A stretch of 64,000 nucleotides of DNA from Paenibacillus aceti (GTDB taxonomy: Bacteria > Bacillota > Bacilli > Paenibacillales > Paenibacillaceae), in contig NZ_KZ987724.1 of assembly GCF_003614185.1 (NCBI RefSeq), forward strand, positions 5,252,668-5,316,667. Direction: 5' to 3'. Both the position numbers and the translations under genes were made by a program. The notes under the pieces were generated by a model. That model saw only the letters and a program-made list of their open reading frames with translations. It had not been told where the DNA came from and did not search any database. Position 1 is the stretch's first letter, and every line of letters starts with the position of its first letter. Of this stretch, positions 16,354-24,592 are shown in pieces.

Positions 16354-17494
16354 GCATCCGCGGGAGCAAACCTTTAATCGCATATTTATAGCAGGGATCG
16401 AGGGAAGACGCTTCAATATTGTGATCGAAGATGGTCGATTCTCCTCTATTGTAGAAACGGAACAGGATCATGATGAGTTGGCTCCGTCGGGACAAGATCT
16501 GTGGATCAGTCCGGGGGTCATTGATCTTCATACCCACCTGGCTTGGACGGACTTTGATCATGATGATCAATTGAAGCGCGATGCCCGGGAGATTGAAGCT
16601 ATGCAAGCTGAAGCCTTTGCGGCTACACTGCGGACCGGTGTAACGACGGCGCGCGATGCGGGCGGGCTCCTTCCAGGCACCGTGGCCCATCTCGTTCAGC
16701 ATTATGGACAGCCCCTAAGGGTGCAGGCCAGCAGTGATATGCTGGGGGCAGCGGATGCCCGCGGGGTGAAGTATTTGGAGCAACGTATGAAGGAGATCTT
16801 CAATACAGGGGCAGGCTGGATTAAGATTATGGCGACAGGCGGTCTTGGTGCACCTGCTGAAAAAGTGCTTGATCCGAATTTTTCGCAGGAAGAGTTCTCT
16901 TTCATCGTCCGCCATGCGCATGCACATCATAAAAAGGTGATGGTTCACACCTGGGGTGGAGTAACGATTGACTGGTCTATCCAGGCCAAGGTGGAATCCA
17001 TCGAGCACGGAATGTACCTGACTGAGGATCAGGCGAACGGGTTAGTTCAATCCGGCGTAGCTTATGTGCCTACTGCTTCAATATATCGCATTGCTGCTGA
17101 TCCGTCAGGCGTGCTGGCATTGCCTCCGGTCATTTGTGATCGCGCCGCTCGCGCTGTGGAAGCCCATCCTAATGCGATTCGCTATGCCAAGGGGGCGGGA
17201 GTCCGCATCGGATTTGGCACGGATTATGCCACGCCCGCGCTTCATGGATACAACCTTCAGGAGCTGGACACGCTGCTGGATTATGGGTTGACCCGGGCTG
17301 AAGCGTGGCAGGCAGCCACGGCGGATGCCGCCGAAATTCTCGGCAGCGGCCACGAGTTGGGACAAATCGCCGAAGGATATGTGGCCGATGCGATTATTTA
17401 TGATGCCGATCCATATCAGGCAGCTGACGCGGCTCAGCTTCGGCAGAGCATGGTCTCCGTCATTACCGGGGCCGCCGAAGCGGATTTGGTATAG
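16343..17494 (+). CDS. Metal-dependent amidohydrolase (imidazolonepropionase/prolidase-like subgroup)
   Basis: A 383-residue amidohydrolase-superfamily enzyme with the two-metal TIM-barrel site. It shows H63-x-H65 in GVIDLHTHLAW, the metal-bridging Lys in AGWIKIMATGG, His in VMVHTWGG, His in ESIEHGMY, and the catalytic Asp in IGFGTDYATP. Members cleave amide bonds in cyclic imides, N-acyl amino acids or Xaa-Pro dipeptides. The ATG at 16343 is preferred because GGGAGG precedes it; it overlaps the aminotransferase by 11 bases. There is no signal peptide, so it acts on imported substrate in the cytoplasm. It is the last gene of the operon; a repeat element, not a classical terminator, follows. 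Confidence 0.88.
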   Translation: MINKHPREQTFNRIFIAGIEGRRFNIVIEDGRFSSIVETEQDHDELAPSGQDLWISPGVIDLHTHLAWTDFDHDDQLKRDAREIEAMQAEAFAATLRTGVTTARDAGGLLPGTVAHLVQHYGQPLRVQASSDMLGAADARGVKYLEQRMKEIFNTGAGWIKIMATGGLGAPAEKVLDPNFSQEEFSFIVRHAHAHHKKVMVHTWGGVTIDWSIQAKVESIEHGMYLTEDQANGLVQSGVAYVPTASIYRIAADPSGVLALPPVICDRAARAVEAHPNAIRYAKGAGVRIGFGTDYATPALHGYNLQELDTLLDYGLTRAEAWQAATADAAEILGSGHELGQIAEGYVADAIIYDADPYQAADAAQLRQSMVSVITGAAEADLV

Positions 17495-17561
17495 GGCGTT
17501 GCTCCGTTAGAGTCTAGCTCGCAGCCTTGGGCGCTGCTACGGTATGCGACCAGAGTGGAAC

Positions 17562-17896
17562 TCTGGTGAAACAAGGCATCGTTATTTTGAGCCCAAAGGG
17601 TCACCTGGGTCTCTACCGAAATGAGGTATCGTTATTTGAGCTAAACGGACACCCTAGAACTCTAGTGAAACGAGGCATCGTCATTTGAGCCCAAAGGGGC
17701 ATCGTGAAACTCTAACGAAACGTGGTATCGCTATTTAGCCCAAAAGGGGCCTCTGAAAAATCTAACGAAACAGGGTATCGTTATTTAACCCAGATAGGCC
17801 CTTAAAGCCTGTTTTTGCTCCAAATAACGATACGTAGTTTCGTTAGATTTTTTTGTCGCTATTTTTGTGGAAATAACGATTTGTAGTTTCGTTAGA
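17562..17896. repeat. Dispersed 50-bp-pitch repeat element, copy 1 (five direct, two inverted units)
   Basis: Units with the core TCTAACGAAAC-NNG-GTATCGTTATTT start at 17562, 17612, 17661, 17711 and 17761, a pitch of 49-50 bases. The same core follows in inverted orientation at 17822-17847 and 17871-17896. Each core is an imperfect hairpin (TAACGAAAC/GTATCGTTA). A second small inverted repeat, GCCC-AAAA-GGGGC, recurs between cores. The first three units are more diverged than the inner ones. It lies between the amidohydrolase operon and the DUF2268 gene and has no coding sense. Related copies lie at 19614, 31318 and, as a variant, 63761. Confidence 0.9.
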
Positions 17897-18143
17897 GAAA
17901 CTCACGGGTGTAGCTTTAGGCTGAGCGGCCAATTGATTCGCATTAGCATTCTCTACAACCAGAAATTAAGGCGGTTTTAGCTGTTGTACCCGTTCATCCA
18001 TCGGTTTATTTCCCACTACTTTTATCACCGAGACTTATTCTAACTCAGCAAAACGCTGATGCAACCCGATCTCGTCACTAAGCGACAGATCGAACCACTG
18101 ATTACTCATCCCTTTTTCTCTCCATTAGTCTCATTTTCTTGTC

Positions 18144-18174
18144 TTGACCTTCACGTAACGTGATCCTTTAAGCT
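18144..18174 (+). promoter_or_regulatory. MerR-type promoter/operator of the DUF2268 gene
   Basis: TTGACC (18144-18149) is followed after 19 bases by TAAGCT (18169-18174). The over-long spacer contains the perfect palindrome TCACGT-A-ACGTGA (18151-18163). A 19-base spacer with a central dyad is the arrangement used by MerR-family activators such as those of the TipA/Mta branch. No MerR-type gene is present in this window. Confidence 0.65.
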
Positions 18175-18248
18175 ATTTTTGAGAGGCCGACCGCTTCAAA
18201 ATGGAAGCCATAAATCCGCCCCTCCATAACTCAAAGAAGGGATCATTT

Positions 18249-19145
18249 ATGAAAATTACTGTTGAAGACACTTTAGAACAATATGAGAAGCTGTATGGCT
18301 TGGAACCTTGTAACAGAGAGGACTTTTTCCGTTATACGATGATGAAACCGTTCGAGGCGATGTGGAAGTTTATCAATGTGCCGCTTTGCGCTAAAGAGCC
18401 GGGCGGTTACGACGTCGTCATGGCAGCGAAAATGCTTGGGTACCTGGACTTAAGCGAGACGGAGACGGGGACTCAAGTTTTACAGAAATTAAAAGAGATC
18501 AGCGCCTTATCTACTGCAAAGGAAACGTTGCAAACGTGCATAGACTTTACGCTCCAATATGGACTGAAAATCCATACTGACGAGCTGAAGCTTGGCCTAT
18601 ACATCGCCGATCCCTACAAACTGGAATTGGTCAACGGATACTCCGGATTTGGAGGAATCCCTGGATTTATCCAGGTTGCTATTCACCCTAACGAGTATAA
18701 TATCCCCAGGATTCCCGCCGTGATCGCGCATGAGTTTCATCATAACATTCGGTTTTCCTATTTTGACTGGGATCAGGGAAACGTGACAGTGGGAGAGTAT
18801 TTAATTATCGAGGGTTTGGCGGAGTCGTTTGCTCGGGAATTGTACGGACAGGATTCATTAGGCCCTTGGGTAACTTCGCTGAATGAAGAGGATGTGCTGT
18901 ATTCCATCCAGGTGCTGAAAAACGCGTTGAATATCAAGGGCTTTGCCGAGGTCAGCAGTTACATGTTTGGCGATATCTATGCAAAAGAACAGGGGTATTC
19001 CCCTGTTGGATTATCTCCATATGCAGGCTACGCGATAGGTTACAAAGCGGTGCAGTCCTTTATGAACCTTAATCATATAGGAATAGCAGAGGCTACGTTG
19101 CTGCAATCGGATGAGATCATTGAGCATTGTGGGCTATTTGATTGA
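18249..19145 (+). CDS. DUF2268 putative zinc metalloprotease, YjaZ-like
   Basis: A 298-residue protein of the DUF2268 family. The zinc-protease motif HEFHH (H161, E162, H165) lies in VIAHEFHHNIRF. A downstream acidic segment, EYLIIEGLAESFARELYG, supplies the likely third ligand Glu, as in other gluzincin-like proteases. There is no signal peptide, so it is presumably cytoplasmic. Start: ATG at 18249 with AGAAGGGA upstream. The family role is not established. The gene is flanked on both sides by copies of the 50-bp-pitch element and is preceded by a MerR-type operator, so it forms an isolated, inducible cassette. Confidence 0.85.
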   Translation: MKITVEDTLEQYEKLYGLEPCNREDFFRYTMMKPFEAMWKFINVPLCAKEPGGYDVVMAAKMLGYLDLSETETGTQVLQKLKEISALSTAKETLQTCIDFTLQYGLKIHTDELKLGLYIADPYKLELVNGYSGFGGIPGFIQVAIHPNEYNIPRIPAVIAHEFHHNIRFSYFDWDQGNVTVGEYLIIEGLAESFARELYGQDSLGPWVTSLNEEDVLYSIQVLKNALNIKGFAEVSSYMFGDIYAKEQGYSPVGLSPYAGYAIGYKAVQSFMNLNHIGIAEATLLQSDEIIEHCGLFD

Positions 19146-19157
19146 ACGGATGATGAA

Positions 19158-19358
19158 GTGTATCATATCAGCGAGCTTCAGTACAAGAAGAAAATGATAG
19201 CTCTTTTGGATCAAATTATAGAACAATGGGACACGGCTTACGCAGTCGGTGTCCCTTTATATTCCTTTCACATGGATGTTCGTATACTTGCTTTCAACCA
19301 GCTTAAAGAAATCGGTTTGATTTTCAGACCTTTGCTAAGCTTGAATATTACTATTTGA
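19158..19358 (+). CDS. Possible small protein or gene relic (66 aa)
   Basis: An open frame starting at GTG reads YHISELQYKKKMIALLDQ and onward, with no recognisable domain and a poor ribosome binding site. It begins 12 bases after the DUF2268 stop codon, so it could be a small translated partner. It could equally be the remains of a larger gene or chance. Confidence 0.25.
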   Translation: MYHISELQYKKKMIALLDQIIEQWDTAYAVGVPLYSFHMDVRILAFNQLKEIGLIFRPLLSLNITI

Positions 19359-19613
19359 TATGAAAATAAATAACACTTTATTGAAGAACATTATCTGTTA
19401 CGACTCGTGTATCAGATTGATACTGAATGTAACTAAGCAACAGTTAATACAGAAGAGGCCAATAAATAGCAATGGGATTACCATCGTGGTTTCAAAGTGC
19501 AAGTGAGCAGAGGTTGGATTAGGTGGCGACCTGGATTGAGCGTCAACTCGAATTGTGTAAATTCGGTGTTGAATACGTGCTGCATTTGATAACCAATATG
19601 AGCCCCAGAAAAC
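19359..19613. other. Gene-free stretch before repeat copy 2
   Basis: There is no open frame of note. One short frame near 19471 (MGLPSWFQSASEQRLD, then a stop, then VATWIERQLELC in the same frame) looks protein-like across the stop and may be a gene relic. No family can be named. Confidence 0.3.
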
Positions 19614-19853
19614 TCTAACGAAACGTGGTATCGCTATTCAGGCCAAAAGGGGCACCTGAAAATTCTAACGAAACAGGGTATCGTTATTTAGCGAAAATAG
19701 TGGACCAAAGCCTGTTTTTAGCCCAAATAGCGATACGTAGTTTCGTTAGAATTTTTTCACCCTGTTTTCTGCCCAAATAACGATATCCAGTTTCGTTAGA
19801 TTTGAACCGCGCGCCCTTTTCTAGCCCAAATCGCAAAATGGAGCTTCGTTAGA
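19614..19853. repeat. Dispersed 50-bp-pitch repeat element, copy 2 (two direct, three inverted units)
   Basis: Direct cores begin at 19614 and 19664. Inverted cores end at 19750, 19800 and 19853. The pitch is 50, 50 and 53 bases. The core matches copy 1 almost base for base (TCTAACGAAACGTGGTATCG and TCTAACGAAACAGGGTATCG occur in both). The last inverted core has decayed (TCGCAAAATGGAGCTTCGTT). The element lies between the DUF2268 region and the 3' end of the minus-strand GH16 gene. Confidence 0.9.
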
Positions 19854-19960
19854 GCGCTCCCCAGGGTGTGCGAAGGGATGCGAATTTGATCCAGCGGTCG
19901 CCTTGTTTTTGCACTCGCTTACCGAATGACTCGCCATATTTATCACTCGAAATGAACGGG

Positions 19961-20704
19961 CTATTGATACACCCAGATGTTGGTGACGGTCATTACCGCT
20001 GGCAGCGCTGTTTCGTCGACCGGGACATTATCATACCAGCCGCCTACAGCCAGGTTAAGCACCAGATAGAACTGCTCATCAAAGGGAGTGATGCCGGGCC
20101 GCAGTTCACATTCGGCGTAGCAGTGACCATCGATCAGCCAGCGGATCGAGTCGGCGTTCCATTCCATCGCGTAATCGTGGAATTCGTTGATAGTTCCCTT
20201 CTCAAGCTGGTAGGAGAACTCATCGGTAACTTTATGATCCCAATCCTTCCCGTAGTGAAGGGTACCGAATATGTGCTGGGGCAGGCGGCCCTTGGCTTCC
20301 AGCATATCGATCTCGCCAGAAGCGGGCCAAGGGCCGTAAGCCTGTTGCTGCGGGAGCAGCCAAACGGCAGGCCATAGTCCATGACCAACGGGAAGCCTGG
20401 CGCGAACAACGAGCTTGCCGTAACAGAAGGAGAAATGATCCTTTGTGTCTATACGAGCCGAAGTATAGGCAAAGCGCTGTCCGTTTGCAAGGGTCTCCTC
20501 ACGGCGCGCGCATAAGTTTAAGCCGGACTGATCTATATACAGATTATGATGATTCCCCGTGTAAAACTGCTGTTCCCCGTTCCCCCAGCCTGGTGCCAGA
20601 ACATGGCCCAGATCATTCAGCAAGTCGTTGCCCAGGCGAATATTCCATTCCTTCAAATCGGTAGGATGATGTACAAAATCCTGCTGCCAGATTAGTTTAT
20701 TCAT
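19961..20704 (-). CDS. GH16 beta-1,3(4)-glucanase without a signal peptide
   Basis: A 247-residue single GH16 domain. The active-site motif is E131-I-D133-M-L-E136 in ASGEIDMLEAKGR, the E-x-D-x-x-E form used by laminarinases, with GHGLWPAVWLLP before it and VLNLAVGGWYDN near the end. The ATG at 20704 follows AAGGAG. The protein begins MNKLIWQQDF with no hydrophobic leader, so it should stay in the cytoplasm, unlike nearly all GH16 enzymes. It is divergent from an LplBC-type importer. The likely task is to cut imported beta-1,3-gluco-oligosaccharides. The pairing with the secreted GH16 enzyme at 27998-30601 supports this. Confidence 0.92.
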   Translation of the reverse strand: MNKLIWQQDFVHHPTDLKEWNIRLGNDLLNDLGHVLAPGWGNGEQQFYTGNHHNLYIDQSGLNLCARREETLANGQRFAYTSARIDTKDHFSFCYGKLVVRARLPVGHGLWPAVWLLPQQQAYGPWPASGEIDMLEAKGRLPQHIFGTLHYGKDWDHKVTDEFSYQLEKGTINEFHDYAMEWNADSIRWLIDGHCYAECELRPGITPFDEQFYLVLNLAVGGWYDNVPVDETALPAVMTVTNIWVYQ

Positions 20705-20851
20705 TACATGCACGCTCCTTCCATTTTTTATAGCATACTTCATCCAGACCAAGGGTCAAACGAATCTAAAAAAATGGGATACAGCCCAAAATGATGGCCT
20801 TTTTTTCCTATGTGTATTTTCATACGATGGAGTGGAAGGGGGCAAGGCACT

Positions 20852-21772
20852 ATGTTCCAACAGAAAACAGAACGAATCAAGACCTTTATGAGACAATGGC
20901 AGCTGCAGAGCATGGTTATTCCGGGGATTGTCTGGATGTTTATCTTTTGCTACATCCCTATGTTTTGGCTAATTATTGCGTTTATGGACTACAACATTGC
21001 CAAGCCTATGTTGGAATCGCCCTTTGTAGGGATGAAGCATTTTCAGGACTTTGTAACGGACGACCGTTTCTGGCGATCGATCCGCAATACGCTGGGGATG
21101 AGCTCGATTCGTCTGGTGCTGGGCTTTCCCATCCCCATTTTATTTGCTTTACTGCTTAACGAGATCCGCAGCATTCGCTTCAAACGCACGGTGCAGACCA
21201 TCTCCTATTTACCGCATTTTATTGCCTGGACGATATTCGGCGGCATAATGCTCAATTGGCTGGGGGAGGGCGGTGTGATCAACCAGTTGATGATGGCTTT
21301 GGGAATCCAGCAGCGTGAAATTCTGTTTAACAGCGACCCTAAATACTTTTGGTGGATCGCCTTTTTCTCCGATACGCTTAAAGAGACCGGATGGAGCGCC
21401 ATTATCTACATCGCTGCCATATCTGGCATAGATCCTGGGCTATATGAAGCGGCGGAACTGGATGGGGCGAATCGCTGGCAGCGAATGTGGTACATTACCA
21501 TCCAGTGCATTCGTCCTACCATTGCCATTTTGTTCATTCTCGCCGTCAGCGGGCTGCTGGGCAGCAACTTTGAACAGATCTTCATGCTGAAGAACAACAT
21601 GAACATGAAAATGGCGGAAAGCATAGATCTCTACATCTATAACATGGGGCTCGTCTCCGGACGATACTCCTTTTCAACGGCCGTCTTGTTTGCCCGCTCT
21701 ATTGTGGCATTAGGGCTGCTGTTCCTGGCTAATTTCACATCGAAAAAGCTGAATGGCGAAGGCATTTTTTAG
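20852..21772 (+). CDS. Carbohydrate ABC transporter permease, LplB-like
   Basis: A 306-residue MalF-type permease with six predicted spans. The EAA motif lies in YEAAELDGANRWQRMWYIT near residue 195. The N-terminal segment PGIVWMFIFCYIPMFWLIIA and the C-terminal FARSIVALGLLFLANFTSKK are typical of LplB permeases, which import oligosaccharides of plant or microbial polymers. The start at 20852 follows GAAGGGGG. It forms the channel with the next gene and serves the binding protein at 22779-24446. Confidence 0.92.
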   Translation: MFQQKTERIKTFMRQWQLQSMVIPGIVWMFIFCYIPMFWLIIAFMDYNIAKPMLESPFVGMKHFQDFVTDDRFWRSIRNTLGMSSIRLVLGFPIPILFALLLNEIRSIRFKRTVQTISYLPHFIAWTIFGGIMLNWLGEGGVINQLMMALGIQQREILFNSDPKYFWWIAFFSDTLKETGWSAIIYIAAISGIDPGLYEAAELDGANRWQRMWYITIQCIRPTIAILFILAVSGLLGSNFEQIFMLKNNMNMKMAESIDLYIYNMGLVSGRYSFSTAVLFARSIVALGLLFLANFTSKKLNGEGIF

Positions 21773-21791
21773 GAAAGGGGGGGATGGAGCC

Positions 21792-22676
21792 ATGGGAAAA
21801 CGCAGAAAACTTCGCGGCATCAGCCTGTTTGGTGTCTGTAATACCCTATTGATGCTGGCAGTTTGCTTTATTACACTGTATCCGATGTATTTCGTATTCA
21901 TCAACGCGCTTAATGCGCCGGAACAGGCTTTGCTTGGCACCGTGAACTGGTTCCCGAAAGCGATCTCATTGGACAGCTACCGCGTCGTATTTAATGATGA
22001 GCACTTGATGAACGGATTTCTGGTCACCACCTTGCGTACCGTAATTGGAACCGTAGTTCACGTCTTGTTTACTGCTATTGTGGCCTACGGCATGAGTAAA
22101 TCCAATCTGATCGGCCGTAAGATATACATGAAAATTGCTTTGATTACGATGTTGTTCTCCGGCGGCTTAATTCCTACATTTATACTCATGACCAAGCTGG
22201 GGCTCTATGATAATTTCCTGGTTTTCATCATACCGGCGATGTATACCTTTTTTGATATGGTTATTTTCATCAGCTTCTATCGTACAATCCCTGACAGTCT
22301 GGAAGAGTCCGCAAAGGTAGACGGAGCTTCCGATTATGGGGTACTGTTCAGAATTGTGTTGCCCAACAGCATGGCCGTCATTGCGACCATCTCGCTATTT
22401 GCAGCCGTATACCATTGGAACGACTACTATCAGGGGGTTCTGTACATCCGTTCGCAGGACAAATTACCGCTGCAGACGATGCTATACAAAATTATCGCCG
22501 AAAACTCCATGTCGTTCATGCAGCAGCAAGCCATGGCACAATTCGGAGCGAAGCTGCCCGGTAACTCTATCAAGTTTGCTTCCATGATGGTGGCGACTCT
22601 ACCGATTCTTGCGTTCTATCCCTTTATCCAGCGCTATCTGGTCAAAGGCGTGATGATCGGCGCTATTAAAGGGTAA
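21792..22676 (+). CDS. Carbohydrate ABC transporter permease, LplC/YtcP-like
   Basis: A 294-residue MalG-type permease. The EAA motif is EESAKVDGASDYGVLFRIVL near residue 180, and the protein ends in FIQRYLVKGVMIGAIKG, the standard end of this family. It starts 19 bases after the LplB-type stop codon at an ATG behind a GGGGG-rich binding site. No ATPase gene is present in the cluster; LplABC-type systems normally share a general ATPase such as MsmX encoded elsewhere. Confidence 0.92.
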   Translation: MGKRRKLRGISLFGVCNTLLMLAVCFITLYPMYFVFINALNAPEQALLGTVNWFPKAISLDSYRVVFNDEHLMNGFLVTTLRTVIGTVVHVLFTAIVAYGMSKSNLIGRKIYMKIALITMLFSGGLIPTFILMTKLGLYDNFLVFIIPAMYTFFDMVIFISFYRTIPDSLEESAKVDGASDYGVLFRIVLPNSMAVIATISLFAAVYHWNDYYQGVLYIRSQDKLPLQTMLYKIIAENSMSFMQQQAMAQFGAKLPGNSIKFASMMVATLPILAFYPFIQRYLVKGVMIGAIKG

Positions 22677-22778
22677 GCGTCATTTGTCCAAATAACCGCA
22701 ACCGAAGCAACCTAAGATTTGCTAGGACAGATGATTTATATACAACCATTATCGTTAGCAAGAAAGGATGATCATGTA

Positions 22779-24446
22779 ATGAGACACAAGCACATGAAGC
22801 GAAGCATGGCCTTAATCATGGCTGTTGTTCTGATGCTGAGCCTGGCTGCATGTACGGGAAGCAAGAATAGCTCCAATAAGCCGAATTCCCCGCCTGCAGA
22901 CAATAAGCCCGAGAACACGCAAAATGAGGTCAAGCTGAATCCGGATGAGCCCGGCTGGAAATTGGATACGAGCCCAGTAGAGTTGTCGTGGTTTGTAGGC
23001 GCTTCCTGGTATGGCCGTTCCTGGGGGGAGAGCCTGAATTCCAAGTACATTACTGAAAAAACAGGCGTAAAAGTGAACATCGAAGTTCCCTCCGGTGAAG
23101 CTAATGAGCATATTACCCTGATGATGACCTCCGGTAAGCTTCCGGACCTGATTACTATGGGCTCTTGGGAAACCGCTGTCAAAAAGCTGTGGGAAGGCGA
23201 TCATGTGTATGCCTTGAACGAGCTGGCAGACCAGTATGACCCCTACTTCTTTAAAGTAGCCGGGGACGGTACGCTGAAGTGGTATAAGCAAGAAAACGGC
23301 AACACCTATGGCATTCCTAATGATTCATACAGCCCGAATCTGATGCATGAAACCGGGATGACTGCAGCCAACCAGACCTTCCTGGTTCGGAAAGACCTGT
23401 ATGAGGATATGGGCAGTCCGGACTTATCTACTCCGGAAGGCTTCCTGAATGCCCTGCAACTGCTCAAGGATCAGTATTCCGAGTACAAAGGCCAGCCGAT
23501 TAGCCCCTTCTTTGCCCAGGGGAATGTGCCTTACGGGATGACAGAGTATTTGCAAAATTTGTTGGCTGTCCCGCATGAAAAAGACGGCAAAGTCTACGAC
23601 CGTATCACCGACCCGGATTACCTGACTTGGCTGAAGACATTCCGTACCGCCTATGAGCGTGGACTGATTAATGTAGATTTTCTGGTAGATTCCGATACCC
23701 AGGTCGAGGAAAAAACGAATAATGCCCGTTATTTCATGATGGTTCGCGAGTGGACCGGAATGACGGCGGTGAACCCGATGCTGGCGGCAAGCAGCAATCC
23801 GGACTCTTACTACATTGCCGTTGATGGGCCGAAGAACAGCAAAGGTGACAGCGCCAAGCTATTCCCAGGGAATATGGATGGTTGGATGGTCACGATGATT
23901 AGCAAATCCTGCGAGAATCCGGAGCGTGCTATTCGCTTTCTAACCTACTTGGCTAGCGAGGAAGGGCAAAAGGATTTATTCCTCGGTCAGGAAGGCGAGA
24001 CATGGGAAATGGTTGACGGCAAGCCGCAGCTAAAGGCGGATATGGCCCAATTGCTGGATTCCGATATCGAGAAGCTGGAGAAGGAATACGGCATTATGGA
24101 TACCTACTGGATGATGCGCAACCCTGTAATCGTCGATCAGTGGAGACCGGAGAAAGCCTCAGTCATCAAGCAAATGGCCGATTTCGCCAATGCCCAGGCT
24201 GATATTGATGGCGGCATTTACAAAGGATTGGATCCTCTTGGCGATTCCGATGTAGCAGTAAACTGGGCGCGTATCTCTCAAAATTGGGAAGAGGTTATGC
24301 CAGAACTGATTACCGCCAAGGATGAGGCTGCCTTTGATAAGATCTTCGAAAGCTTCCTGGCCCGCCGCACAAGCTACGGTTATGACCAGGTGATGGAATA
24401 CCGTCAGACCGAGCTGGATGCACGAAAGGCTAAAATGGCGGAGTAA
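22779..24446 (+). CDS. Carbohydrate ABC transporter substrate-binding lipoprotein, LplA-like
   Basis: A 555-residue lipoprotein. The signal peptide ends in the lipobox SLAAC and is followed by a Ser/Asn/Pro-rich linker. The type 2 solute-binding domain (SBP family 1, LplA branch) fills the rest, with DLITMGSW near residue 125 and a long C-terminal lobe. The ATG at 22779 follows AAAGGATG. Position in the locus suggests that it captures beta-1,3-glucan fragments made by the secreted GH16 enzyme. Ligand specificity is inference from the neighbourhood. Confidence 0.9.
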   Translation: MRHKHMKRSMALIMAVVLMLSLAACTGSKNSSNKPNSPPADNKPENTQNEVKLNPDEPGWKLDTSPVELSWFVGASWYGRSWGESLNSKYITEKTGVKVNIEVPSGEANEHITLMMTSGKLPDLITMGSWETAVKKLWEGDHVYALNELADQYDPYFFKVAGDGTLKWYKQENGNTYGIPNDSYSPNLMHETGMTAANQTFLVRKDLYEDMGSPDLSTPEGFLNALQLLKDQYSEYKGQPISPFFAQGNVPYGMTEYLQNLLAVPHEKDGKVYDRITDPDYLTWLKTFRTAYERGLINVDFLVDSDTQVEEKTNNARYFMMVREWTGMTAVNPMLAASSNPDSYYIAVDGPKNSKGDSAKLFPGNMDGWMVTMISKSCENPERAIRFLTYLASEEGQKDLFLGQEGETWEMVDGKPQLKADMAQLLDSDIEKLEKEYGIMDTYWMMRNPVIVDQWRPEKASVIKQMADFANAQADIDGGIYKGLDPLGDSDVAVNWARISQNWEEVMPELITAKDEAAFDKIFESFLARRTSYGYDQVMEYRQTELDARKAKMAE

Positions 24447-24592
24447 TCCGGTCTCGTTATGTTGGAATGGATGCCGGCTACATAATGGTGGCTGGCACCC
24501 CCACTCCTACCTTCTCTACAAAATGAAGTCAGATGACTTTACGGGCGGGATGTAATATATGGTATATTACAGGGAAGTGGGGGGCACCTAAA

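Noticed and set aside
17562-17896. CRISPR array (26-base repeat, 24-base spacers)
   Set aside because: The stretches between cores are also similar to each other (GCCCAAAAGGGGC), and later units are inverted. No cas gene is near.
19868-20377. Open frame of 169 codons on the plus strand
   Set aside because: It is antisense to the GH16 gene with its clear active site; it has no family features.
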